Below the pieces are notes generated by a model, which saw only the letters and a list, made by a program, of their open reading frames with translations, was not told the origin of the DNA and ran no database searches. DNA of 64,000 bases from Kitasatospora sp. NBC_01250. GTDB taxonomy: Bacteria > Actinomycetota > Actinomycetes > Streptomycetales > Streptomycetaceae. Of this stretch, positions 7,708-15,942 are shown piece after piece (position 1 is the first letter of the stretch; each line of letters begins with the position of its first letter). Both the position numbers and the translations under genes were made by a program. The stretch is taken from the NCBI RefSeq assembly GCF_036226465.1, contig NZ_CP108476.1:5580001-5644000 (forward strand). Reading direction: 5' to 3'.

Positions 7708-10143
7708 TCAGTCGGCGACCGGGGCCTCCGCGACGGCCTTGCGGGTACGGCGGCGCGGGGCGGGGACCGCCTCGGTGGCCGGTGCCTCGGTGACCGTGGC
7801 CTCGGGGGCGGTGGTCTTCTTGGCGGCGGTCTTGCGGGTGCGGGTGGTCTTCTTGGCGGGGGCCGGTGCGGCCTCTGCCTCGATGGTCTCCAGCACGGCC
7901 GGTGCCTCGGTGGCCGGTGCCTCGGGGGCGGTGGTCTTCTTGGCGGCGGTCTTGCGGGTGCGGGTGGTCTTCTTGGCGGGGGCCGGTGCGGCCTCTGCCT
8001 CGATGGTCTCCACCACGGCCGGTGCCTCGATGGCCGGTGCCTCGGCGGCGGTGGCCTTCTTGGTGGTGCGCTTGGCGGCGGTCTTGCGGGCCTTGGCCGG
8101 TGCGGCCTCGGGCTCGGTGGTGACCTCGGTGGCCGGTGCCTCGGTGACCGTGGCCTCGGGGGCGGTGGTCTTCTTGGCGGCGGTCTTGCGGGTGCGGGTG
8201 GTCTTCTTGGCGGGGGCCGGTGCGGCCTCTGCCTCGATGGTCTCCACCACGGCCGGTGCCTCGGCGGCCGGTGCCTCGACGGCGGTGGCCTGCTTGGCAG
8301 CGCTCTTCCGCGCCCGGGTGGTCTTCTTGACCGCCGGGGTCGCGCTCTCCTCGGCCGGGGCCTCCGCCTGGCTCGGCACCACCGTGGCGGCGGCCGGGGC
8401 CTCGACCACGAGGGTCTCGACCGCGGGCGCCGGGGCGGCGGCCGGCTTGGCGACGGTGACCTCGCCCTGCGCGCTCTGCGGCGCGGCCACGGCCGCCGCC
8501 ACCTGGGCCTCACCGGAGGCGCCACCGCGCGAGCGGCGGCGGCGACGGCGCGGGGCCGTGCTCTCGCCGTCCACGCTCACGGGCCCGCCGGCCGGCGCGG
8601 CGGTGCTCTGGCCGCCGGCCGTCACCTGCTGCTGTGCCTGCGCCTGCTCGCCCGCGACCGACGCGCCGCCACGGGTCCGCCGCCGGTTGCGCGGGGCGCG
8701 GGCCGGCCGCTCCTCGGCCGCCGGCTGCTCGACGGCCGGGCCGCGGCGCGGGCCGGAGCTGTCGGCCCCGCCACGTCCGCGACCACGGTCGCGGTCACCG
8801 CCGCGGTCACCGCGGCCGGAGCGGGCACCGCGCCCGCCGGTCTCGCCGAGGTCCTCGACCTCTTCGGCGGCCAGTCCGGCCCGGGTGCGCTCCGAGCGGG
8901 GCAGCACGCCCTTGGTGCCCGGTGCGATGTTGAGCAGCTCGTACAGGTGCGGCGAGGTGGAGTAGGTCTCCTCCGGCTCGCTGAAGCCGAGCTCCAGCGC
9001 CTTGTTGATCAGCTGCCAGCGCGGGATGTCGTCCCAGTCGACCAGCGTGACGGCGGTGCCCGAGGCGCCGGCCCGGCCGGTGCGGCCGATCCGGTGCAGG
9101 TAGGTCTTCTCGTCCTCGGGGCACTGGTAGTTGATGACGTGCGTGACGCCCTCGACGTCGATGCCGCGGGCCGCGACGTCGGTGCAGACGAGCACGTCGA
9201 CCTTGCCGCTGCGGAAGGCCCGCAGCGCCTGCTCGCGGGCACCCTGGCCGAGGTCGCCGTGCACCGCGCCGGCCGCGAAGCCGCGCTGGGTCAGCTGGTC
9301 GGAGACGTCCGCCGCGGTCCGCTTGGTGCGGCAGAAGATCATCGCCAGGCCGCGGCCGTCGGCCTGCAGGATGCGCGAGACCAGCTCGACCTTGTCGAGC
9401 GAGTGCGCCCGGAAGATGTGCTGGGTGGTGTTGGCCACGGTGTGGCCGCTGTCGTCCGGCGCGGCGGCCCGGATGTGGGTCGGCTGGCTCATGTAGCGGC
9501 GGGCCAGGCTGATCACCTGTCCCGGCATGGTGGCCGAGAAGAGCAGGGTCTGCCGCTTGGCGGGCAGCATGGTGATGATCTTCTCGACGTCGGGCAGGAA
9601 GCCCAGGTCGAGCATCTCGTCGGCCTCGTCCAGCACCAGCGCGCGGACCTTGGAGAGGTCGAGCTTCTTCTGCCCGGCCAGGTCGAGCAGTCGGCCCGGG
9701 GTGCCGACCACGATGTCGACGCCCTTGTTGAGGGCCTCGACCTGCGGCTCGTAGGCCCGGCCGCCGTAGATGGCCAGCACGCGCACGTTGCGGACCTTGC
9801 CGGCCGTCTGCAGGTCGTTGGTGACCTGGGTGCACAGCTCGCGGGTGGGGACCACGATCAGCGCCTGCGGGCTGTCGGAGAGCTGCGCCTCGGTGGCGCG
9901 GCCGGCGTCGACGTCGGCGCGCACGATGGCGCGCTCGATCAGCGGCAGGCCGAAGCCCAGGGTCTTGCCGGTGCCGGTCTTGGCCTGGCCGATGACGTCG
10001 TGCCCGGTGAGGGCGACCGGCAGGGTCATCTCCTGGATCGGGAACGGGTGGATGATGCCGACCGCCTCCAGCGCCTCGGCGGTCTCCGGGAGGATGCCGA
10101 GTTCGCGGAACGTGGTCTTCGTCGGTTCAGTCGTGGTGGACAG
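7708..10143 (-). CDS. rhlE: DEAD-box RNA helicase with repetitive basic tail
   Basis: About 811 residues. The helicase core (about 10-390) carries the Q motif (FRELGILPETAEAL...PFPIQ), motif I AKTGTGKT, Ia PTREL, GG, TPGRLLDL, II DEAD, III SAT, IV IFCRTKR, V DVAARGIDVEG and VI HRIGRTGRAG. It is an ATP-dependent RNA-unwinding protein of the RhlE/DeaD type. The tail has Arg/Gly-rich segments and then a tandem KKTTRTRKTAAKKT repeat, probably an RNA-binding, histone-H1-like extension. No ATG, GTG or TTG lies just before the Q motif. A CTG at 10143 (LSTTTEPTK), preceded by GGAAGAGG, is the likely start; earlier starts would add about 170 residues of non-coding-like sequence. Confidence 0.85.
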   Translation of the reverse strand: MSTTTEPTKTTFRELGILPETAEALEAVGIIHPFPIQEMTLPVALTGHDVIGQAKTGTGKTLGFGLPLIERAIVRADVDAGRATEAQLSDSPQALIVVPTRELCTQVTNDLQTAGKVRNVRVLAIYGGRAYEPQVEALNKGVDIVVGTPGRLLDLAGQKKLDLSKVRALVLDEADEMLDLGFLPDVEKIITMLPAKRQTLLFSATMPGQVISLARRYMSQPTHIRAAAPDDSGHTVANTTQHIFRAHSLDKVELVSRILQADGRGLAMIFCRTKRTAADVSDQLTQRGFAAGAVHGDLGQGAREQALRAFRSGKVDVLVCTDVAARGIDVEGVTHVINYQCPEDEKTYLHRIGRTGRAGASGTAVTLVDWDDIPRWQLINKALELGFSEPEETYSTSPHLYELLNIAPGTKGVLPRSERTRAGLAAEEVEDLGETGGRGARSGRGDRGGDRDRGRGRGGADSSGPRRGPAVEQPAAEERPARAPRNRRRTRGGASVAGEQAQAQQQVTAGGQSTAAPAGGPVSVDGESTAPRRRRRRSRGGASGEAQVAAAVAAPQSAQGEVTVAKPAAAPAPAVETLVVEAPAAATVVPSQAEAPAEESATPAVKKTTRARKSAAKQATAVEAPAAEAPAVVETIEAEAAPAPAKKTTRTRKTAAKKTTAPEATVTEAPATEVTTEPEAAPAKARKTAAKRTTKKATAAEAPAIEAPAVVETIEAEAAPAPAKKTTRTRKTAAKKTTAPEAPATEAPAVLETIEAEAAPAPAKKTTRTRKTAAKKTTAPEATVTEAPATEAVPAPRRRTRKAVAEAPVAD
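7801..8274. repeat. 120-bp coding tandem repeats in the helicase tail
   Basis: Units at 7801-7920, 7921-8040 and 8155-8274 are almost identical (the first about 99 nt of units 1 and 2 are the same). A diverged unit of 114 nt (8041-8154) lies between them. Each unit encodes a block containing KKTTRTRKTAAKKT plus an Ala/Pro/Glu spacer. Confidence 0.85.
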
Positions 10144-10648
10144 GGTGCTGCCTCTTCCGTGTGGCGGGCAGAGCGAGAGGCGGCGGGCAGCCTCGCGGCT
10201 GCGTCCTGCCCGGGGGGCGGTTCGCGAGCTGCGAGGTCGTGCACGACCGCGCCGGTCCCTGCGGCGTCCGGGCGCGGCCGGGCCCTGGCTGGGCCGCGGC
10301 GTCCCGTGGCGTGGGGGAGAGGTCCCGTGAGGGGTCCGGCGCGGGACCGGCGCCCTGCGGCGCGGTCCGCGGCGGCCCTCGCTCGGCCACTGATGCGGTG
10401 CCTGGCTTGGGGTCCAAGCCAAGGTCGGAGCCGATCGGCTCTCCGACCGGGCATCCGCGTACGTGAGTCCCCAAGCGCCTCGCACCGGAGTCGTCCGGGC
10501 GAAGCGAACCCGCGCGGTTTGCGGACCGTGCGGGCATACGGGTCTCTGCACCACTGTACAGTCAGCCGACGACTCGAACACGTGACGCGTCTGACATGCC
10601 AGCTGGGCGGGCTCACGGTGACGGCACGGCGGTCTAGAGTGACGATCC
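10144..10648. other. Divergent intergenic region (505 bp)
   Basis: Lies between the helicase (minus) and the MiaE-like gene (plus) and must hold both promoters and the helicase 5' UTR. Open frames on both strands cross it but have low-complexity Arg/Pro/Gly translations and no start signals. Apart from the TAGAGT box near 10635, I see no clear structured element. Confidence 0.5.
10635..10640 (+). promoter_or_regulatory. -10 box, leaderless type
   Basis: TAGAGT with 8 nt to the ATG at 10649, and no Shine-Dalgarno. Confidence 0.5.
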
Positions 10649-11371
10649 ATGGAGACTCAAGGCGAGGCCGGCCAGGTCGGCTCGATCGGTGACTGGACCA
10701 CCTGCTCGGCCGACCCGAACTACCGGGCGGCCGTCCTCGACCTGCTGGGCGCCCTCGCCTACGGCGAGCTGAGCGCCTTCGAGCGCCTGGCCGACGATGC
10801 CAAGTTCGCGCCGGGCCTGGCCGACAAGGCGGCGCTGGCCCGGATGGCCTCGGCCGAGTTCGCGCACTACCAGCTGCTGCACGACCGGCTGGCCGAGATC
10901 GGTGCCGACCCGACCGAGTCGATGACCCCCTTCGTCGAGCCGCTGGAGTCCTTCCACCGGGTCACCGCGCCCTCGGACTGGCTGGAGGGCCTGGTCAAGG
11001 CCTATGTCGGCGACTCGATCGCGACCGACTTCTACCGCGAGGTGGCCGTCCGTCTCGACGACGACACCCGGGACCTGGTGCTGCGGGTGATGAGCGACAC
11101 CGGGCACGCGCAGTTCGCAGTGGACAAGGTGCGCCAGGCGATCGAGGAGAACCCGCGGGTCGGCGGCCGGCTCGCGCTCTGGGGCCGGCGGCTGATGGGC
11201 GAGGCGCTCAGCCAGGCGCAGCGGGTGGTGGCCGAGCGGGACGCGCTCTCCAACCTGCTGGTCGGCGGCGCCGAGGTGCGCGGCTTCGACCTGGTGGAGG
11301 TCGGCAAGATGTTCAACCGGATCACCGAGGCGCACACCAAGCGGATGAGCGCGCTCGGCCTGGCCTCCTGA
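10649..11371 (+). CDS. Ferritin-fold, MiaE-like (tRNA hydroxylase-like) protein
   Basis: A 240-residue, mostly helical protein. It has carboxylate/His diiron-type motifs: ELSAFERL (about 46-53), ASAEFAHYQ (about 72-80), the DSIATDFYREV helix, and GHAQFAVDKV (about 151-160), typical of the actinobacterial ferritin-like family related to MiaE. MiaE proteins hydroxylate ms2i6A in tRNA using a diiron site; whether this subgroup modifies tRNA is unproven. It lies next to the DEAD-box helicase, and I recall the same pairing in mycobacteria (Rv3210c-Rv3211). A TAGAGT box 8 nt before the ATG suggests leaderless expression. Confidence 0.75.
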   Translation: METQGEAGQVGSIGDWTTCSADPNYRAAVLDLLGALAYGELSAFERLADDAKFAPGLADKAALARMASAEFAHYQLLHDRLAEIGADPTESMTPFVEPLESFHRVTAPSDWLEGLVKAYVGDSIATDFYREVAVRLDDDTRDLVLRVMSDTGHAQFAVDKVRQAIEENPRVGGRLALWGRRLMGEALSQAQRVVAERDALSNLLVGGAEVRGFDLVEVGKMFNRITEAHTKRMSALGLAS

Positions 11372-11395
11372 TCGACCGCGCGGCCCGGCCGACCG

Positions 11396-11689
11396 CTACG
11401 CGGCGTGCCGGCGGCGGCGGTGGCTGCCGCGCTTGGCGGCCTGGTCGGGCCGGGCCAGTACCGAGGTGAGCAGCCCGGTGCAGACCAGCGTGATCAGCAC
11501 GGTGGTGGCCGGATGGCCGTTGGCCAGCGTGATCCGCGTGATCACGCCGCTGAGCAGCGCCGACACCAGGCCCGTGCCGATCGTCAGGCCGCGCGCCATC
11601 GGGTAGTACGCGGGAACCAGGAACAGCGCCGCGGCCGCGGCCAGCAGGCCGATCAGCGCGAAGACGACGGCTTCGACAGGCAGGGGCAC
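11396..11689 (-). CDS. Small two-to-three-helix membrane protein
   Basis: A 97-residue protein with hydrophobic segments at about 6-28, 33-50 and 57-75 and a strongly basic tail (AAKRGSHRRRRHAA). The GTG at 11689 has GGAGG 7 nt upstream. I do not recognise a named family. It sits tail-to-tail with the MiaE-like gene (25 bp apart). Function unknown. Confidence 0.65.
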   Translation of the reverse strand: MPLPVEAVVFALIGLLAAAAALFLVPAYYPMARGLTIGTGLVSALLSGVITRITLANGHPATTVLITLVCTGLLTSVLARPDQAAKRGSHRRRRHAA

Positions 11690-11846
11690 GGTCGGCCTCC
11701 CGAACTGGTGGGGCGGTCCGCGGCCGGGGGAGTGCCCGCGGTGGCCCACCCATACCCTCGGCCGCGTTGTTCTACGCCTGCCAGTATCCGCTCGAAAAGG
11801 TGCCTGTCGTCCGGTGGATCCCAATCGATGGGAATCCGATGGAAAA

Positions 11847-11886
11847 GCGTGATGCCCGCCGCCCCGAGGGGCGGCGGGCATCACGC
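11847..11886 (-). terminator. 19-bp perfect hairpin terminator of the DUF3107 gene
   Basis: Arms gcgtgatgcccgccgcccc and its exact complement, separated by 2 nt, immediately after the stop at 11896 on the minus strand. One of the strongest hairpins in the window. Confidence 0.8.
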
Positions 11887-11895
11887 CGGTCATGC

Positions 11896-12123
11896 TCAGA
11901 TGGTGCCGAAGCCCACCTTGCGCGCGGCCTGCTCGCCGATCTCGACGTACGCCAGGCGCTCCGCCGGGACGATGATGCGACGGCCGTGCTCGTCGGTCAG
12001 CGTGAAGAGCTTGGACGTGCCCTCCAGCGCCTTGGCGACCGCGCTCTCGACCTCGTCAGCGCTCTGAACGCTCTCGATGACGATCTCTCGGGGTGCGTTC
12101 TGCACGCCGATCTTGACCTCCAC
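11896..12123 (-). CDS. DUF3107 protein (TB9.4-like)
   Basis: A 75-residue protein reading MEVKIGVQNAPREIVIES...VPAERLAYVEIGE, the complete DUF3107 family. Its mycobacterial member is the small antigen-like protein TB9.4. No biochemical function is known. The GTG at 12123 has GGAGGG about 10 nt upstream. It stands alone between terminator hairpins, next to the TetR gene as in many actinobacteria. Confidence 0.85.
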   Translation of the reverse strand: MEVKIGVQNAPREIVIESVQSADEVESAVAKALEGTSKLFTLTDEHGRRIIVPAERLAYVEIGEQAARKVGFGTI

Positions 12124-12243
12124 GGCTTCCGTCCCTCCGGGGTTGCAGCCAGTCACGCACGGGGCCGTGTCGTCCGAACAGGAGTTCCCGGTCACCGCGC
12201 CGTACGGCTTCACCTTAGAGCAACCGGGTGGCTCCGGGGCGGA

Positions 12244-12891
12244 TCAGCCTGCGGCCGGCAGCTCCGCGGGGTGCATCGGGAAGCCCTTCAGGCCGCGCCA
12301 GGCCAGACTCGCGACCAGCCGCACCGCCTCCTCGCGCGGGATCTCGCGCCCCTGCGAGAGCCAGTAGCGCGCGGTGATCTGGGCCAGCCCGCAGACGCCG
12401 GCGGCGAGCAGCTTGGCCTCGGCCTCGGGCAGGTCGGTGTCCTCCGCGATCACCCGGCTGACCAGCGTCGCGCTCAGGTCGGCGGCGCGCTCCACCCGCT
12501 CGCGCACCGCGGGCTCGTTGGTCAGGTCGGACTCGAAGACCAGCCGGAACGAGCCGGACTCGCTGGCCACGTAGTCGAAGTAGGCCTGCATGGTGGCCGC
12601 CACGCGCTGCTTGTTGTCCGTGGTGGCGTCCAGCGCGTTGCGGGTGGACTCGACCAGGGCGTCGCAGTGCTTGTCCAGCAGCGCGAGGTAGAGCTCCAGC
12701 TTGCCGGGGAAGTGCTGGTAGAGGACCGGCTTGCTGACCCCGGCCCGCTCGGCGATGTCGTCCATCGCGGCAGCGTGGTAACCCTGCGCGACGAACACCT
12801 CCTGCGCGGCTCCGAGCAGCTGTTCCCGGCGGGCGCTACGCGGCAGCCGGGCGCCGCGTGGGCGGTCCTGGGCCTCCTGGATGGCCGTCAC
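12244..12891 (-). CDS. TetR/AcrR-family transcriptional regulator
   Basis: A 215-residue regulator. The helix-turn-helix lies at about 20-66 (REQLLGAAQEVFVAQGYHAAAMDDIAERAGVSKP), followed by YQHFPGKLELYLALL, which closes the DNA-binding unit; the rest is the helical ligand and dimer domain. The GTG at 12891 (VTAIQEA) with AGGAG 6 nt upstream is preferred; an upstream GTG at 12939 lacks such support. A minus-strand TAGAAT at about 12949-12954 could be its -10. It is divergent from the hydrolase gene and may regulate both; the ligand is unknown. Confidence 0.85.
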   Translation of the reverse strand: MTAIQEAQDRPRGARLPRSARREQLLGAAQEVFVAQGYHAAAMDDIAERAGVSKPVLYQHFPGKLELYLALLDKHCDALVESTRNALDATTDNKQRVAATMQAYFDYVASESGSFRLVFESDLTNEPAVRERVERAADLSATLVSRVIAEDTDLPEAEAKLLAAGVCGLAQITARYWLSQGREIPREEAVRLVASLAWRGLKGFPMHPAELPAAG

Positions 12892-13062
12892 GGCGCTCCT
12901 CACTTCTGGCTCGGTTCGGTGCTCGGGTCGTCCGGGCAACGGGTGGTGATTCTACTTTCGGGTAACCCGGTACGCGCCTGCTCGGACCGGGAAAGCTGCA
13001 GCTCTCGGGTTGTCGGGTGCCCACAATACGGCGCGCGGCGCCACCGGGCGCCAGGGTCTCAC

Positions 13063-13068
13063 TACCAT
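13063..13068 (+). promoter_or_regulatory. -10 box, leaderless type
   Basis: TACCAT with 8 nt to the ATG at 13077, and no Shine-Dalgarno. Confidence 0.45.
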
Positions 13069-13076
13069 CTTCTCCC

Positions 13077-14081
13077 ATGAGCACTGAGCAGCAGGAGTGG
13101 GCCGGGGCGGCGGATTTCGACCCGGCGGCGGCCGCCGGGGCGCAGGGCGGCGGTGCGGCCGGCACCGGCACCCGCCCGGCCGAGGGCCGGGAGAGGTGGG
13201 CGACCCGGGTGGTCGAGGTCCCCGGGGCCGCGCTCTCGGTGACCGGCCCGACCGCGGACCGGTCGGCCGGCCTGCCGGAGGCGCTCTTCGTGCACGGTCT
13301 CGGCGGCTCGGCGGAGAACTGGACCGAGCTGATGGGCGAGCTCGACGGGGTGGTCCGGGGCGAGGCGCTGGACCTGCCCGGCTTCGGCTGGTCCGCGCCG
13401 CCGCGGGACGGCAACCTGTCGATCTCCGGCCATGTCCGGGCGGTGATCGGCTACCTGGAGGCGACCGGGCGCGGGCCGGTGCACCTCTTCGGCAACTCGC
13501 TGGGCGGGGCGGTGTCGGTGCGGCTGGCGGCGCTGCGGCCCGACCTGGTCCGCAGCCTGACGCTGATCTCGCCGGCGCTGCCCGAACTGCCCCCGCAGCG
13601 CACCGCGCTGCCCACCGGGCTGCTCGCGGTGCCGGGCGTACCGCGGCTGCTGCAGCGCCTGTCGGCCGGCGGGCGCAGCGTGGAGCAGGCCACCGACGGG
13701 CTGCTCGACCTGGTCTACGGCAACGTCCGGGCGATTCCGGTCGAGCGCCGGGAGCTGGCGGTCGCCGAGTACCGGCGGCGGATGGGGCTGCCGTACGCGA
13801 TGCAGGTACTGGTCGGCTCGGCCCGCGGAATCGTCTCGGCGTACACCGAGCGCGGCGACCAGGCGCTGTGGCGCCAGGCGCAGCGGGTGGAGGCGCCGGT
13901 GCTGCTGGTCTACGGACTGCGCGACAAGCTCGTCTCCTACCGCTCGGCGGCCCGGGCCTGCGCGGCCTTCGCGGATGCCCGGCTGCTGGTGCTGCCGGAG
14001 TCCGGGCACGTGGCGATGATGGAGCACCCGGTGCAGGTGGGGCGGGCGGTGCGGGAGTTCCTGCGCGAGGCCGGGGACTAG
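13077..14081 (+). CDS. Alpha/beta-fold hydrolase
   Basis: A 334-residue enzyme with a variable Ala/Gly-rich first 45 residues, then VHGLGGSAENW (oxyanion), DLPGFGWSAPP, nucleophile elbow GNSLGGAVS (about 140-148), catalytic acid in YGLRDKLVS and His in ESGHVAMMEHP. This is a complete Ser hydrolase of the lipase/epoxide-hydrolase-like class. In mycobacteria a hydrolase gene (lipV) lies in the equivalent neighbourhood, as I recall. It is divergent from the TetR gene, which may control it. Substrate unknown. Confidence 0.8.
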   Translation: MSTEQQEWAGAADFDPAAAAGAQGGGAAGTGTRPAEGRERWATRVVEVPGAALSVTGPTADRSAGLPEALFVHGLGGSAENWTELMGELDGVVRGEALDLPGFGWSAPPRDGNLSISGHVRAVIGYLEATGRGPVHLFGNSLGGAVSVRLAALRPDLVRSLTLISPALPELPPQRTALPTGLLAVPGVPRLLQRLSAGGRSVEQATDGLLDLVYGNVRAIPVERRELAVAEYRRRMGLPYAMQVLVGSARGIVSAYTERGDQALWRQAQRVEAPVLLVYGLRDKLVSYRSAARACAAFADARLLVLPESGHVAMMEHPVQVGRAVREFLREAGD

Positions 14082-14842
14082 GGAGCGTCGGGAGCCTGTC
14101 CGGGGGGATCGTACGCGTGGCGGGGGCGGAGGTTACGGGCGTTCACTCGTTCAGGTGGCAGCCGGGCCGTGGGGCGCAGCCGCGGCGGAATCCGCTCTAC
14201 CTTCGTGGTGTCGGACCGAACAGATGTGGGGGGCGTGGCCGCCGGCGAGCCGCGGCGGGCGCCTGAGGGTGTGTTGATGTGCGCAGTGGCCCCGGGGGCC
14301 GGGCGGCTGCCCGGTCGGGCGGTCATCGGTGGCGCGGCCGTGCGGGCCGGCCGCAGGGCGGGGCGTGGGGGCGCCCGCTGACCAAGAGGCGGAGTCTGCC
14401 GCCGTGCTGAGTGTCTCTCAGGGCCGGTGGCCGCGGGGCGGCGCCGGGCAGGACCGCGGTCGCGGCTTCCGCTGACGGTTCCTTCGACTGCTTTTTCTAC
14501 GACAGGTTCGGACTGGTGCGACTGGGAGGTCGTCATGCGCATTGCCATGCTCACCGAGAGTGCCCGCTGCTCGGCGCAGCGTGCCCGCGATGCCTGGTGC
14601 GACCGGCGGACCGCCGCCGGGCGACCGCCGCTGCACGACGTCCTGGCTGCTGCTCGGCCGTCCGCAGGTCCACCGGTGAGGCCGCCGTGCGGCCCCGACC
14701 CTGGGGAGGCGGCGCGGGCGGCGGACCGATCGGGTCGGTGCCGGCGCGGGGGCAGGCGCCGGCCGGCTGCTGGAAGCGGGCTCGCAGAGCCCGTCAAGGG
14801 CTTCATCAACGGCTTAATCAACGGTCAGGTCAGGAGTCAGGG
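14082..14842. other. Long gap (761 bp) with no confident gene
   Basis: At this place related genomes often carry a DUF3152 gene, as I recall, but no DUF3152-like sequence is readable in any frame. Translations here are Arg/Ala/Pro-rich and lack motifs. Visible items are a possible small ORF (14535-14846), a short hairpin gggctc-gca-gagccc at about 14777-14791 and a direct repeat atcaacgg (about 14803-14823). It could be a decayed gene or a long leader of the epimerase gene. Confidence 0.4.
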
Positions 14843-14846
14843 ATGA
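14535..14846 (+). CDS. Possible 103-aa ORF ahead of the epimerase gene
   Basis: Begins MRIAMLTESARC with a good GGGAGGT site 5 nt before the ATG, and ends in an ATGA overlap with the epimerase start, which suggests translational coupling. Against it: the translation is low-complexity Arg/Pro/Gly-rich, has no recognisable motif, and contains a rare TTA codon near its end (bldA-type in streptomycetes). It may be a leader ORF or chance. Confidence 0.25.
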   Translation: MRIAMLTESARCSAQRARDAWCDRRTAAGRPPLHDVLAAARPSAGPPVRPPCGPDPGEAARAADRSGRCRRGGRRRPAAGSGLAEPVKGFINGLINGQVRSQG

Positions 14847-15808
14847 GGGTGCTGCTGCTGGGTGCCGGCGGCTACATCGGCCGTCGGGTCGCCGATCGGT
14901 TGCTGATGGATCGTGACCTCCAGGTCACGGTGCTCGGGCGGCGGGATTCGGCCGACATCCGGTTCGACCTGGCGGCCGGGAGTCCGGGGGCGCTGGCCCG
15001 CTTCCTGGACGCGGTGATGCCGCAGGTGGTGATCAACTGCGCCGGGGCCACCTACGGGACCTCCCGCACCCTGGTGCGGGCCAACGTGCTCGCGGTGGCG
15101 ACGGTCTGCGAGGCGATCCGGCGCAGCCACGAGCCGGCCCGCCTGGTGCACATCGGCTCGGCGGCCGAGTACGGCGTCGTGCCGCCGTCGTCGCCGATCA
15201 GCGAGAGCGCCGAGCCGCGCCCGGTCGGTCCGTACGGGGTGTCCAAGCTGGCCGGGACCGAGCTGGTGCTCTCCTCGGGGCTGGACGCGGCGGTGCTGCG
15301 GGTCTTCGACGTGGTCGGCCCCGGCACCCCGGCCGCCTCGCTCTTCGGCCGGCTGGCCGAGGGCCTGCGCCGCGCTCTGGAGCAGCAGGAGGGACAGGTC
15401 CGGATGCCGGATCTGTCCGCATTCCGGGATTTCGTCGATGTCCGCGACGTCGCGCAGGCGGTCCGGGCGGCGGCGGTCTCGGCGGCGACCGGCGTGATCA
15501 ACATCGGCACCGGGCACGCCGTCCAGGCCCGGGAGGCGGCGGAGCTGCTGATCCGCGCCTCGGGCTTCGAGGGGGCGCTGAGCGAGGAGATCCGGACCGT
15601 GCTGCTGCCCGCCCAGGCGGCCACCGAGCCGGGCCCGGCCACGGCACCGCCGGCGCCGGCCGCGGTCGAGTCGCGCCCGGTGATCGAGCCGGTGCCCTGG
15701 CGCCAGGCCGACGTCCGGACCGCCCGCGAACGGCTCGGCTGGCGGGCGCAGACCCCGCTGGAGGAGTCGCTGGGGGACGTCTGGCTGGAGACCGCCTGCC
15801 GGGTCTGA
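14843..15808 (+). CDS. NAD-dependent epimerase/dehydratase (SDR)
   Basis: A 321-residue extended short-chain dehydrogenase. It has the Rossmann glycine motif GAGGYIG (about 7-13), NCAGATYGTSRT, the serine of HIGSAAEYG and the catalytic YGVSK (about 131-135). A low-complexity Ala/Pro stretch near residues 265-280 interrupts the C-terminal region. It probably acts on a nucleotide sugar in the cytosol; the specificity cannot be read. ATG 14843 has AGGAG 7 nt upstream. It precedes moeZ by about 130 bp. Confidence 0.8.
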   Translation: MRVLLLGAGGYIGRRVADRLLMDRDLQVTVLGRRDSADIRFDLAAGSPGALARFLDAVMPQVVINCAGATYGTSRTLVRANVLAVATVCEAIRRSHEPARLVHIGSAAEYGVVPPSSPISESAEPRPVGPYGVSKLAGTELVLSSGLDAAVLRVFDVVGPGTPAASLFGRLAEGLRRALEQQEGQVRMPDLSAFRDFVDVRDVAQAVRAAAVSAATGVINIGTGHAVQAREAAELLIRASGFEGALSEEIRTVLLPAQAATEPGPATAPPAPAAVESRPVIEPVPWRQADVRTARERLGWRAQTPLEESLGDVWLETACRV

Positions 15809-15942
15809 ACGCCCGACCGCGAGCCGGTTCCCAGCATCCGGTGGGGCTTGTCTCGACCAGTGGACCAGCTGTCTCGGAATAGGGCACCGGCGTGACACTG
15901 TTGGCTCAAGGAACCAACGTTTTGACGACCATCGGAGTCCCC

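Noticed and set aside
10144..10650. Extension of the helicase to the first in-frame upstream ATG, giving 980 residues
   Set aside because: The added 169 residues are low-complexity and cross the divergent promoter region; the Q motif needs only a start near 10143.
7681..10692. 1003-codon plus-strand open frame across the helicase gene, Gly/Leu/Arg-rich, repetitive
   Set aside because: It is the complement of the helicase and its repetitive tail; the sense strand has all DEAD-box motifs.
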